Positions 26,518 to 35,584 of a DNA stretch of 64,000 bases are shown here, piece by piece. The stretch spans positions 40,467 through 104,466 of the forward strand of contig JAHHQX010000007.1 of assembly GCA_020026155.1 (NCBI GenBank), given 5' to 3'. A model generated the notes under the pieces. It saw nothing but the letters and a program-made list of their open reading frames with translations. It searched no databases and was not told where the DNA came from. Source of the DNA: Actinobacillus sp. (GTDB taxonomy: Bacteria > Pseudomonadota > Gammaproteobacteria > Enterobacterales > Pasteurellaceae). Numbering within the stretch: the stretch's first letter is position 1; each line of letters opens with the position of its first letter. The position numbers and the translations under genes were made by a program.

Positions 26518-26546
26518 ACGCAACTCTCATCTGTAAGGAGAAATTT

Positions 26547-27845
26547 ATGTTTGAAAAATTAAAATACAAAGTAGGTAAATGGTTACCGAGCGATCAGGCT
26601 TTTCTTAATCATTGGCTAAAAAAAGTCGCGCAAGATGCGGACAATTCAGATATGAAATTGTACCCACCAGTACAAATGCTGAAAGATTTAATTGAAAGTG
26701 ATTCTTTGCTTAAAGAAAAATTCCAAGACATGTTTTCTGAAATCCCAGATAAACCAAGATACAAAACGAGTGAATATCAAAATTGCCCTGTTAAAAACTA
26801 TGATCAAATGCTTCGTTTGATTAATCATGTTATGACCCGCGCACCAGAATTTAACGAAACTGGCTTAGTTGGCTTCCCAATTAATGCGATTTTAGACTGG
26901 GCAATGGGCACCAAAGCAGGTTATGAAGTTTTCCTAGATCCTCGCGTTAATGACTGTTTCCGTGCAATCTTGGATTATTGGGGCGCATTCCTTGCTTCAG
27001 AAAAATCTGCATATATTTTAAACACAAGCCCAACTGGTTGGCTTAACCCAACAGCAATGAAAGAAGTAAGTAAAGCGGCGTTTGGGGATGATTTCTTAAA
27101 AATCTTTGAAACGCCAAATCAAGATATTGAAAAACGTTTTGGCTTTACTTCATGGGATCAATATTTTACCCGCCGTTTCAAACCAGGTGTGCGTCCTGTT
27201 GCTGCACCCGGCGATGACAGCATTGTAGTAAATGCGTGTGAATCTGCGCCATATCGTACTGTCACCAATGTGAAAAAAACGGATAAATATTGGATTAAAG
27301 GTCAACCTTATTCCCTAGAAAATATTCTTAATAAAGACGATCTGACTGATAGATTTGTTGGTGGCACAATCTATCAAGCTTTCCTAAGTGCATTAAGTTA
27401 TCACCGTTGGCATGCACCTATTAGTGGCACAGTTGTTAAAGCCTACAATATTTACGGTACTTATTATTCAGAAAACTACTACGAAGGTTTCGCGGATGGT
27501 GATCAAGTAGATAGTTCTGCACCAAATGATTCACAAGCATATATTGCTGAAGTTGCATCACGTGCCGTTATTATTCTTGAAGCAGATAATAAAGATCTTG
27601 GCTTGCTTGCATTCGTTGCAGTTGGTATGGCTGAAGTTTCTTCTAACGAAATTACAGTGAAAGTGGGTCAACACGTCAATAAAGGGGATGAAATTGGTAT
27701 GTTCCACTTTGGTGGCTCAACCCATTTATTGATTTTCCAACCAGATGTACAAGTCGATTTTGATCTCCATGGTCAAGAACCTGGATTATCCAGCAGTAAT
27801 ATTCCACTTTGCAGTAAAATTGCGAGTGTTTCTAAAAAAGCATAA
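26547..27845 (+). CDS. Pyruvoyl-dependent decarboxylase of the phosphatidylserine decarboxylase family (probably an amino-acid decarboxylase)
   Basis: 432 residues from the ATG at 26547 (AAGGAG six bases upstream). Residues 1 to about 180 match the PSD-associated N-terminal domain seen in long, soluble PSD-like enzymes such as the fungal tryptophan decarboxylase PsiD. The C-terminal half is the PSD catalytic domain: RPVAAPGDDSIV (catalytic Asp region), SYHRWHAPISGTV (catalytic His) and FGGSTHLL with the self-cleavage Gly-Ser, Ser391, that would yield the pyruvoyl group. Housekeeping bacterial Psd is about 290 residues, membrane associated and ends its motif LGST. The operon with an APC antiporter argues for a soluble amino acid substrate. 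Which amino acid is unknown. Confidence 0.8.
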   Translation: MFEKLKYKVGKWLPSDQAFLNHWLKKVAQDADNSDMKLYPPVQMLKDLIESDSLLKEKFQDMFSEIPDKPRYKTSEYQNCPVKNYDQMLRLINHVMTRAPEFNETGLVGFPINAILDWAMGTKAGYEVFLDPRVNDCFRAILDYWGAFLASEKSAYILNTSPTGWLNPTAMKEVSKAAFGDDFLKIFETPNQDIEKRFGFTSWDQYFTRRFKPGVRPVAAPGDDSIVVNACESAPYRTVTNVKKTDKYWIKGQPYSLENILNKDDLTDRFVGGTIYQAFLSALSYHRWHAPISGTVVKAYNIYGTYYSENYYEGFADGDQVDSSAPNDSQAYIAEVASRAVIILEADNKDLGLLAFVAVGMAEVSSNEITVKVGQHVNKGDEIGMFHFGGSTHLLIFQPDVQVDFDLHGQEPGLSSSNIPLCSKIASVSKKA

Positions 27846-27867
27846 TTAATCTTCTATGCCTTAATAT

Positions 27868-27899
27868 AAAAGCCAAAATCTGAGATTTTGGCTTTTTTT
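27868..27899 (+). terminator. Terminator after the decarboxylase
   Basis: AAAAGCCAAAATC pairs with GATTTTGGCTTTT around a 3-nt loop, then more T residues. The stem sequence is nearly that of the terminator between the two antiporters, which suggests that a duplicated unit carried its terminator along. Confidence 0.92.
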
Positions 27900-27905
27900 C
27901 TATTT

Positions 27906-27935
27906 TCCAAAAAATTTTTCCGAAAATTGGGGCGT
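27906..27935 (-). repeat. Dispersed ACGCCCC element, copy 4
   Basis: On the minus strand from 27935: ACGCCCCAATTTTCGG then AAAAATTTTTTGG. It lies seven bases beyond the decarboxylase terminator and points toward it, opposite to the flanking genes. Confidence 0.75.
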
Positions 27936-28018
27936 AATTTAGTTATAATAAGAATAAGTCGGATAATCATTTGCATTCGGCTTATTTTTTTAGTTATATT
28001 TTTTTAGAGTATTTCGTT

Positions 28019-29767
28019 ATGATGATAGATAAACGTCTTATAAATACCGTTCCAGATAGTAAAAAATGGATTGCTATCAATGTAATATGGAACTGGATTG
28101 CTTTAGTGGGTGGCATTATCAGCGCCGTCATTTTTGCAGATTTATTACAAGCTGCTTATAAACAAAATTTGCATTTATGGAGCACTATCGCACTATGTAT
28201 TTTGCTTATTTTTGCATTAATTTTGCGTGCATTTGCAGGTAAAATGGCTGTTAAGGCCTCTTATCGTGCAAGCACAAATGTTAAACACCATCTTCGAAGT
28301 TTAATTTACAATAAAATTGCAGAAATGCCCTTAAACCAAGTGCAATCGCAATCTACTTCCTCCATTATTCAGGTTGCCTCCGAGGGCGTTGAACAATTAG
28401 AAATTTATTTTGGGCGCTACTTACCCCAACTGTTCTATAGCTTACTTGCACCGCTCACACTTTTTATCTTTTTAGTCTTTTTCAATGCGCCAACTGCGGT
28501 CGTATTACTCATTTGCGTACCACTTATTCCAATGTCGATCATTGCTGTTAATAAAATCGCTAAAAAGCTTTTAGCTAAATATTGGGCGATTTATGTCGGC
28601 TTAGGGAGTAGTTTTTTAGATAATTTACAAGGACTTATTACCTTAAAAATTTATCAAGATGATGCTCATAAGGCCAAAGTCATGGATAAAGAAGCGGAAA
28701 CATTTCGAACCGTGACGATGAAAGTCCTCACTATGCAATTAAATTCAGTTTCACTAATGGATTTATTAGCTTACGGTGGCTCGGCGGTCGGAATCATTAC
28801 GGCTTTATATCAGTTTAAAGTGGGCGCAATCACAATTTTAGGCGTGATTTTATTTATTCTATTAGCCTCTGAGTTTTTCATTCCTTTGCGTTTGCTTGGA
28901 TCCTTCTTCCATGTGGCCATGAATGGTAAAGCGGCAAGCGATAAAATTTTTACGCTCCTCGATACCCCAATTGAACAAAATCCGCAGGCAACGGCATTCC
29001 AACATCCCCATGATGTCAATATTGTGGTGAATGATGTTACTTTTGGATACACCAAAGAAAAAATGGCGATCAATCATCTCAGTTTAAAAATTAATGCTAA
29101 TCAACTCACCGTTTTTGTAGGAGAAAGTGGTTGCGGAAAATCTACGCTAGTGTCTTTATTGATGGGCTTTAATAAAGTGACGCATGGAGAAATTCTCTTT
29201 AATCAGCAAAATATTAATGACATTACTCGCCAATCTTTCTATGAGCACGTCGCACTAGTGAGCCACAGTAGCTATATTTTCAAAGGTTCTCTTCGCGAAA
29301 ATATGCTAATGGCACAAATCAATGCAACAGATGAAGCCATTTACCAAGTGTTAGAAGAAGTCAATCTCGCCCATTTTGTACGCGAGAATGGTGGCTTAGA
29401 CATGCCACTTTTAAGCCGTGGTAGTAATCTTTCTGGCGGTCAAATTCAACGTCTTGCCCTTGCGCGTGCTTTACTACACGACACTTCTGTTTACATTTTT
29501 GATGAGGCTACCAGCAATATTGATGTAGAAAGTGAAGAAATTATTTTAAGTTTCATTCAAAAATTGAAGACGACTAAAACCATTATCATGATTTCACACC
29601 GCTTAGCCAATGCTGTCGGAGCAGATCAAATTTATGTATTAGATCACGGTCAATGCATTGAACAGGGTACCCACCAACAATTAATGGAACAAAAAGGCGA
29701 TTATTTCCAGATGTTTACTCAACAACAGCATTTAGAACAAATTAGACAGGGGGCAAACCATGCGTAA
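28019..29767 (+). CDS. ABC exporter half-transporter, CydD-like
   Basis: 582 residues from the ATG at 28019; the frame is open further upstream but only this ATG has a plausible ribosome site (AGAG). Six membrane spans lie in residues 1-310, followed by an ATPase domain: Walker A GESGCGKST, signature LSGGQIQRLALARALL, Walker B VYIFDEATSNID, and ISHR. FFIPLRLLGSFFHVAMNG at the end of the membrane domain resembles CydD. It overlaps the next half-transporter by 8 bp, so they form a heterodimer. E. coli CydDC exports cysteine/glutathione and is needed for cytochrome bd; whether this pair does so is not shown. Confidence 0.82.
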   Translation: MMIDKRLINTVPDSKKWIAINVIWNWIALVGGIISAVIFADLLQAAYKQNLHLWSTIALCILLIFALILRAFAGKMAVKASYRASTNVKHHLRSLIYNKIAEMPLNQVQSQSTSSIIQVASEGVEQLEIYFGRYLPQLFYSLLAPLTLFIFLVFFNAPTAVVLLICVPLIPMSIIAVNKIAKKLLAKYWAIYVGLGSSFLDNLQGLITLKIYQDDAHKAKVMDKEAETFRTVTMKVLTMQLNSVSLMDLLAYGGSAVGIITALYQFKVGAITILGVILFILLASEFFIPLRLLGSFFHVAMNGKAASDKIFTLLDTPIEQNPQATAFQHPHDVNIVVNDVTFGYTKEKMAINHLSLKINANQLTVFVGESGCGKSTLVSLLMGFNKVTHGEILFNQQNINDITRQSFYEHVALVSHSSYIFKGSLRENMLMAQINATDEAIYQVLEEVNLAHFVRENGGLDMPLLSRGSNLSGGQIQRLALARALLHDTSVYIFDEATSNIDVESEEIILSFIQKLKTTKTIIMISHRLANAVGADQIYVLDHGQCIEQGTHQQLMEQKGDYFQMFTQQQHLEQIRQGANHA

Positions 29768-31418
29768 GAATGGATTTTTAGTGATGTGGCAATTGCTCGC
29801 GTTAGTCAAACCTCTTTCTCACATTATGGCGTTCACCATTACCATGGGGGTACTAGGATTTTTAAGTGCCATCTTTATTATGGTTTTTGGTGCCATCGGT
29901 CTCGTTGACTTGTTAGGATTCCATACTCATTTTTCCTTTAGTGCAGTGATTGGCATTCTTATCGCGTTAGCCGTTGCGCGCGGTGTGTTACGTTATTTGG
30001 AACAAATGTCAGGGCATTATATCGCCTTTAAACTCCTTGCCCTACTTCGGGATAAAGTCTTTGGCGCATTGCGTAAATTAGCTTTTGTTAAATTACAAGG
30101 TAAAGAGGCGGGACAATTATTATCATTGGTGACCAATGATATTGAATTACTTGAAGTCTTCTACGCACATACCATTGCGCCAGTGATGATTGCTATCATT
30201 ACTTCATTAATTCTCCTCGGTATCTTTGCACACATTTCATTGTGGTTTACGCTTATTGCGCTTTTAGCGTATCTCACCATCGGATTCTTCTTACCCATTT
30301 TCACGACGAAAATGGCACGCGATGATGGGCGTAAATATAGAGAATTAGTCGGTGAAATGAATGATTACTTCTTAGATAGCATTCGAGGAATGAAAGAAAT
30401 CCAGCTTTTTGGACATGAAAAAATCCGTGATAAAAACATTCAACGTCGCAGCCAAGCGATTGATGATGCTTTCTTAAAAATTAAAGAACAGGAAGGGAAG
30501 GTCCGTGCTTATACTGAAATTGCTGTTTCTGCTTTTAATATTTTAATTCTCGTCACAGGTCTTATCTTATTTGCAACGGGTACAATTAATTTTGTCGGAT
30601 TATTAGTTGGGGTGATTTTATTAATGTCGAGTTATGGTCCCGTGATCGCCATCTCTAACTTGTCTAATAATCTCTTACAAACCTTAGCTAGCGGTGAGCG
30701 TGTGTTAGCATTATTACAAGAAGAGCCTGAACTTAAAGATGTCATTCACGGTAAAGACTTACACGATGTCCACCAACTGCGTGTCGATCACGTGAATTTT
30801 GCCTATCAAACCGAAAATATCCTCACCGATATGCACTTTGAGGTGAAAAAAGGTGAGATTTTAGGTATCCATGGACGCAGTGGCAGTGGCAAATCTACCC
30901 TACTGAAACTCATCATGCGTTTTTATGATCCAAGCGCAGGGGAAATTTTCTTTGATGGTATCAATTTAAAAGATATCAATACGCAGAGCCTACGCGATCA
31001 TATTGCTTACATTACCCAACAAACTTATATTTTCAATGAAAGCATTTATGACAATATTCACATGGCAAAACGTAGCGCAACCCGTGAAGAAGTCATTGAG
31101 GCGGCCCAAAAAGCCAATATTCATGATTTTATTATGAGTTTACCTAATGGCTATGACACGATCGTGACTGAGATGGGTAATAGTTTATCTGATGGTGAAA
31201 AACAACGTATCGGCATTGCTCGAGCCTTCTTGCACAATGCGCCGATTATTTTACTGGATGAACCAACCAGTAATTTAGATAGCTTAAATGAAGCTTTAAT
31301 TTTACAAGCTTTATTACAAGAAAAGCAGGATAAAATCATTATCCTAGTGAGCCATCGTCAATCCACCATGGCAATTTGTGATAAGCAAATTCGGGTTGAA
31401 AATGGGCGACAATCTTAA
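29760..31418 (+). CDS. ABC exporter half-transporter, CydC-like
   Basis: 552 residues: six membrane spans (residues 15-300), then an ATPase domain with Walker A GRSGSGKSTL, a variant signature LSDGEKQRIGIARAFL and Walker B IILLDEPTSNLD. FALRKLAFVKLQGKEAG-like and YGPVIAISNLSNNLLQTLASGERVL regions match the CydC/thiol-exporter group. It overlaps the CydD-like gene by 8 bp. An LSGGQ partner paired with LSDGE suggests unequal ATP sites, as in other heterodimeric exporters. Confidence 0.82.
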   Translation: MRKNGFLVMWQLLALVKPLSHIMAFTITMGVLGFLSAIFIMVFGAIGLVDLLGFHTHFSFSAVIGILIALAVARGVLRYLEQMSGHYIAFKLLALLRDKVFGALRKLAFVKLQGKEAGQLLSLVTNDIELLEVFYAHTIAPVMIAIITSLILLGIFAHISLWFTLIALLAYLTIGFFLPIFTTKMARDDGRKYRELVGEMNDYFLDSIRGMKEIQLFGHEKIRDKNIQRRSQAIDDAFLKIKEQEGKVRAYTEIAVSAFNILILVTGLILFATGTINFVGLLVGVILLMSSYGPVIAISNLSNNLLQTLASGERVLALLQEEPELKDVIHGKDLHDVHQLRVDHVNFAYQTENILTDMHFEVKKGEILGIHGRSGSGKSTLLKLIMRFYDPSAGEIFFDGINLKDINTQSLRDHIAYITQQTYIFNESIYDNIHMAKRSATREEVIEAAQKANIHDFIMSLPNGYDTIVTEMGNSLSDGEKQRIGIARAFLHNAPIILLDEPTSNLDSLNEALILQALLQEKQDKIIILVSHRQSTMAICDKQIRVENGRQS

Positions 31419-31424
31419 TTGATC

Positions 31425-31452
31425 ACGCCCCATTTTTCGCAAAAATTTATGT
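31425..31452 (+). repeat. Dispersed ACGCCCC element, copy 5
   Basis: Starts 6 bp after the stop of the CydC-like gene: ACGCCCCATTTTTCGC then AAAAATTTATG, sense orientation, then the terminator at 31464. Confidence 0.75.
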
Positions 31453-31463
31453 GATTTATAATA

Positions 31464-31490
31464 AAAAACCGCCAATTCGGCGGTTTTTCT
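31464..31490. terminator. Bidirectional terminator between the CydC-like gene and tamB
   Basis: AAAACCGCC pairs with GGCGGTTTT around a short loop, flanked by A and T runs, between convergent genes. Confidence 0.88.
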
Positions 31491-31502
31491 ATTAGGGCAT
31501 TA

Positions 31503-34500
31503 TTAAATATCAAATTGGTAGAATAAATCCACGGCTTGGTTTACGCCTGAAACGGTTTGCAGATAAAGTCGAGGCAATAAGCGTAAACGTAACGTTAACT
31601 CTGCCAAGCCCGTAAATAATCCCACACCGTAACGTACTTGTAAGCGATCTGTGATATCACCACTCACTGAAACTTGAGATTTATTTCCTGTACCGGTCGT
31701 TCCTACATTGAGATTTTGAATACCAAAGAACTTACCAATACTGCTTACCGCGCTCCCTGTCTGTGCAAGGCTCATGGAAAGTAACGCCGCACTTAACGAA
31801 TCTCGAGCACCCGTTCCATCATTACTATCCAGTGAATGCCCAGTAATTAAGTACGACAATGCTTGATCATCGGACATACTTGGGATGGTATACACTTTGA
31901 TAATTGGTTTATCTGCATAGCCTGATACGCGTAAGCCCGCAACCACATCGGTATCAACCATTTCACTACGATTACGGATTGCATCTAAACTGATCATTGG
32001 TCTTCCCGGAATACCTGAGAAACCTAACGAACCTTTTTTAATCACAAGATTTTGTCCATAAGCTTTGAAACTGCCTTTTTCCAAATTAACTTGCCCATAT
32101 AACCCTAATAATCCATGTTGTTGGGAAAGTGACAATGTTCCTTCTAAATTAGTGTCTAGCCCATACGCTTTCAAATTCACATCATCACCAATATGAATCG
32201 TAATTCGAGAAAGCATTCTGCGTCCTTCCGTATCTAACTGACCTTTGGTCAAGGCAAGGATTTTACGTTCATCCGTTTTATTCGGACCATCTAAAATCAC
32301 GAGGTCTGGACTGACACTTACTCCACTATCTGGTAATTGTTTAATGATGATTCTCGCCCATGGAATATCCACATTCCCCCAAAGCAGTAAATCCTTATCA
32401 GTTACCATTGCTGTTACATTAGGGCTCACTTTCATTTCTACCTGACTTGGTGCCAATGGAACATTTAGGTAAAAATCTTTTGCAGTTACACTGATACGAC
32501 CGAAGTATTGGTCTAAGCTTGCCCAGCGTGCAACCCCATTTAAATTCAAGGTACTTTGTGGCGTTTTAATATCGCCTGTCAATTTAGCATCCTCTCCATT
32601 CAATGCTAAAAGTAAGCCACCATTATTAATATCAAATGGTAATGCCTTCAGATTTGCACGCACATCTTTAATGCCAATATTCCCTTTTACCAGTGGCTTA
32701 TCTAATGATCCATCAAAATTCACATCGGCAAACACATCGCCTTTCACATTTTCGTCACCCGACAGAATTTGTTTTACAAGGGAAAGAGAAACATTACTTA
32801 TTTTCGCACTACCCGATAGGTTTTTCTCATCCTGTAAATGTTCCACATTCAATACAAGATCAAGATTTCCATAACGGCGATAGCCAGTTGCGTAAGGATT
32901 ATAAATTTGTACATTAGCGGAACTTTGTAAAGTATTGTTAGCTAATTCCGCTTTAATGTTAGCCTTTGGTATACCAAGTTGGAAATAGCGATAATCTATC
33001 CGTTGAGCAATATGGAGATCACGACCATTTACATTTAATTTAACTTGTGGTGCACTGGTTGGTGACCATTTCGCTTCACCATCGGCAGTAACATTTCCTA
33101 AGAATCGCTCTTGAGGTAAAAAGGCATTGAGCAAATCTAAGTTTAAATTTTTTAAATTAAACGCGACATCCCCACTCTTACCTGCATGTATTGGACGAGG
33201 GAAACATAAACTTGCACGGTTATTTAACAAACAATTCATATTGATCTGCGCACTACTATGAGGAATGCTATAAACAATATTTACAGGCTTATCAATCCAC
33301 CATTTACCTACTGGTGTTCCCAAATTCAACGTAGATAATACTGCTTGCCATTCAGCTAAAGATTTTTTATAAGTTCCATTTAAATTTAATGATAAAGCAA
33401 ATGGATTGCCTTGGGAGGTTAACGTTAAATGATGTTTATCCTCATTCCCGACGGCGTCTAAATCAATCCGAGAAAAATTAATGGTTTGATATGCTAAATC
33501 TCGAATCGCTAAATTAATTTTACCTTGCAAGGTCCGCATATCTTGCACGTGACCTTTTAAATCTAAATGTGCGAGTTTAAATGCTTCAAACTGAATATCA
33601 CGCCCTTTGAGGTTAGCATCCGCGGTAAGATTGTCGCCTTTTCCATTAATAGCTACCTTACCTTGGATATTGGCACGCAAGGTTGGCAATAAACCACTTA
33701 GATCAGGCGCATCGATATCCATTAATAAATGGGTATTTTTACTTAATTCACCTTGCAAGATGATGTAATTTTTCTGATATACCAAGTCAAATTTTGGAAT
33801 ATTTACCTTATGCGGTTGCGCATCAAAATGCGTATCTAAAGAGAATTTACGGTGGGAGATTTCTCCAAAAAGTAAAATTTGTGGTGCATCCATCGCCCAA
33901 TTATCATCATAGAAATTAGAAAACCCATTGTAGGTGACTAAGCCGGATAACGTACTATCAAATCCTTTAAGATTGGCTAATGGCGCAACATTTGGATAAA
34001 GGTATTTATTTAAATTAAAGTTATCCAATTTTAAATGAGATTGCCATTTTAATTGGTTACGCCAACTTAATTCACCATTCAATGATAATTTACTTTGTTT
34101 ATTGACATCCAAATCAAGTCGAGCAATTTTTACTTCCGACATGTCGCCAGATACCTCTGCAGAAAGTGGTGCGCTTTTAATATTTTCGCCTAAGAAAGAG
34201 CCATTAATTGAGCCTTTATATCCAATTAAACTCCCCGCAAGTTGAATATTTACATTTTTAAATTTATACGGATGTGCCGCGCTTTTATCAAACGGGTATT
34301 GCAGATGTGGGCTTTGAATATTTAAAGCAAATGGCATCGTATTTGCAGTAAGCTCCACATGCCCATCTACATCCATATCCAATGCGCCTGTTGTATGAAG
34401 TTCTAGCGTAGATTTACCATTTAAATGACCATTAGCAATAAGTTTTAATGTATTGGGCTGAGATAAGAATAAATGCGTCCAACCAACATCATTAAGATAA

Positions 34501-35570
34501 TGTTGATCTGAAAGCGGCGTAAAACTACCAGATAAAGTTAACGCAAATGGATAACTCGCACTCGTTTGAATATGCCCCTTGGCTTGCACATCTGCAATAG
34601 GACTTTTAATCCATAATTTTTGCAAATTAATGTCTGAATTTTGGGCATTCGCCTCTAAAACAAATTGTGATACCACAAATTGATCTGTGCCTTTCTCACT
34701 TTGTTTGAATGTCCAATTTGCCCCTGTAAGCGATTCAATATGGATAGCAAAGGGGAGTTTTATATCCGCTAGTGAAAATAAAGGTCCTGAAAAACGTTTT
34801 TGAATCGCTGCCCAATCAACTGGCTTCGGTTGCGATTTTTCATAATTTTTTCCGCTTTTTGGGGCGTGTTGTGATGTTTTTGCTAAATTTTCAATTTGCT
34901 GAACGGCTTGTTGGGGTAAATTTTGTTTCTTATCATTCTCTGTACTCACATCTTTTGTAACAGGTTTCGGAAAATCCAGCAAAAGATCATCAATAGAGGT
35001 CGGTGCAACCGTCAAACCTGTTTTATTATTTAACGTTAATGCAGTGTGGAAGTTACCAAGTGCAATTTTATCGCCACTTGGCAATGTAACTTGTAAGTCA
35101 TTAACCAAAACATGTTTAACATTAATCGCAAAAGGTAAAGCAATATTCCCGCTCGTTTTTTCGGTTTGTGAATTTGATTGTTGTGGGGCGGTTTTTAATA
35201 ACGTAATGATAGGTTGTTTTAAGGTTACATTCCCAATATTTAACGTCTTATTTCGCCATAAATCATCGATAGAAATTTGCAAATCGGCTTGTGCTACATG
35301 AATTTCAGTCGCCGCATTAGTGTAATTAACGTCAACCAGCTTTAATCCTTGTGGTTGCCATAAATTCCCTTCAACTTGACCAATTTTCAAATCAGACATC
35401 AGCGCATCAATCCAATGAAATAGACGGTGTTGACCACTGGTAGTACCAAGTAGGAAAAATAAAAATAAAATAAGCGCCACAAAAAATACAACAATACCCG
35501 CAAAGCATTTACACCATATATGCTTCTTCGGCTTAACTTTTGGCGTGTCGTTATTTGTTTTTTCTTCCAT
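31503..35570 (-). CDS. tamB: TamB, inner-membrane-anchored envelope bridge protein
   Basis: 1355 residues. One N-terminal transmembrane helix (about residues 22-44, FAGIVVFFVALILFLFFLL), then a very long beta-rich periplasmic body of the AsmA/TamB type. The conserved TamB C-terminal domain holds LGLYGQVNLEKGSFKAYGQ and ISLDAIRNRSEMVDTDVVAGLRVSG. It works with TamA, its neighbour 14 bp upstream, in outer-membrane biogenesis and phospholipid transport. A linker near residues 230-250 (KTSQHAPKSGKNYEKSQPK) is encoded by an in-frame copy of the dispersed ACGCCCC element. Confidence 0.94.
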   Translation of the reverse strand: MEEKTNNDTPKVKPKKHIWCKCFAGIVVFFVALILFLFFLLGTTSGQHRLFHWIDALMSDLKIGQVEGNLWQPQGLKLVDVNYTNAATEIHVAQADLQISIDDLWRNKTLNIGNVTLKQPIITLLKTAPQQSNSQTEKTSGNIALPFAINVKHVLVNDLQVTLPSGDKIALGNFHTALTLNNKTGLTVAPTSIDDLLLDFPKPVTKDVSTENDKKQNLPQQAVQQIENLAKTSQHAPKSGKNYEKSQPKPVDWAAIQKRFSGPLFSLADIKLPFAIHIESLTGANWTFKQSEKGTDQFVVSQFVLEANAQNSDINLQKLWIKSPIADVQAKGHIQTSASYPFALTLSGSFTPLSDQHYLNDVGWTHLFLSQPNTLKLIANGHLNGKSTLELHTTGALDMDVDGHVELTANTMPFALNIQSPHLQYPFDKSAAHPYKFKNVNIQLAGSLIGYKGSINGSFLGENIKSAPLSAEVSGDMSEVKIARLDLDVNKQSKLSLNGELSWRNQLKWQSHLKLDNFNLNKYLYPNVAPLANLKGFDSTLSGLVTYNGFSNFYDDNWAMDAPQILLFGEISHRKFSLDTHFDAQPHKVNIPKFDLVYQKNYIILQGELSKNTHLLMDIDAPDLSGLLPTLRANIQGKVAINGKGDNLTADANLKGRDIQFEAFKLAHLDLKGHVQDMRTLQGKINLAIRDLAYQTINFSRIDLDAVGNEDKHHLTLTSQGNPFALSLNLNGTYKKSLAEWQAVLSTLNLGTPVGKWWIDKPVNIVYSIPHSSAQINMNCLLNNRASLCFPRPIHAGKSGDVAFNLKNLNLDLLNAFLPQERFLGNVTADGEAKWSPTSAPQVKLNVNGRDLHIAQRIDYRYFQLGIPKANIKAELANNTLQSSANVQIYNPYATGYRRYGNLDLVLNVEHLQDEKNLSGSAKISNVSLSLVKQILSGDENVKGDVFADVNFDGSLDKPLVKGNIGIKDVRANLKALPFDINNGGLLLALNGEDAKLTGDIKTPQSTLNLNGVARWASLDQYFGRISVTAKDFYLNVPLAPSQVEMKVSPNVTAMVTDKDLLLWGNVDIPWARIIIKQLPDSGVSVSPDLVILDGPNKTDERKILALTKGQLDTEGRRMLSRITIHIGDDVNLKAYGLDTNLEGTLSLSQQHGLLGLYGQVNLEKGSFKAYGQNLVIKKGSLGFSGIPGRPMISLDAIRNRSEMVDTDVVAGLRVSGYADKPIIKVYTIPSMSDDQALSYLITGHSLDSNDGTGARDSLSAALLSMSLAQTGSAVSSIGKFFGIQNLNVGTTGTGNKSQVSVSGDITDRLQVRYGVGLFTGLAELTLRLRLLPRLYLQTVSGVNQAVDLFYQFDI
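34838..34867 (-). repeat. Dispersed ACGCCCC element inside tamB, copy 6
   Basis: Sense strand from 34867: ACGCCCCAAAAAGCGG then AAAAAATTATG. It is read in frame as APKSGKNYE within a low-complexity linker. Core and A/T-tract spacing match the intergenic copies; the first tract is A instead of T. Confidence 0.55.
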
Positions 35571-35584
35571 TTTTATAACCTAAA

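Noticed and set aside
26391..26546. Longer version of the PSD-family protein starting inside antiporter B
   Set aside because: The extension overlaps the antiporter end, has no ribosome site and no family similarity; the ATG at 26547 has AAGGAG.
26547..27845. Housekeeping phosphatidylserine decarboxylase (psd)
   Set aside because: Too long, no membrane-associated N-terminus, has the PSD-associated domain, GGST instead of LGST, and sits with amino acid antiporters.
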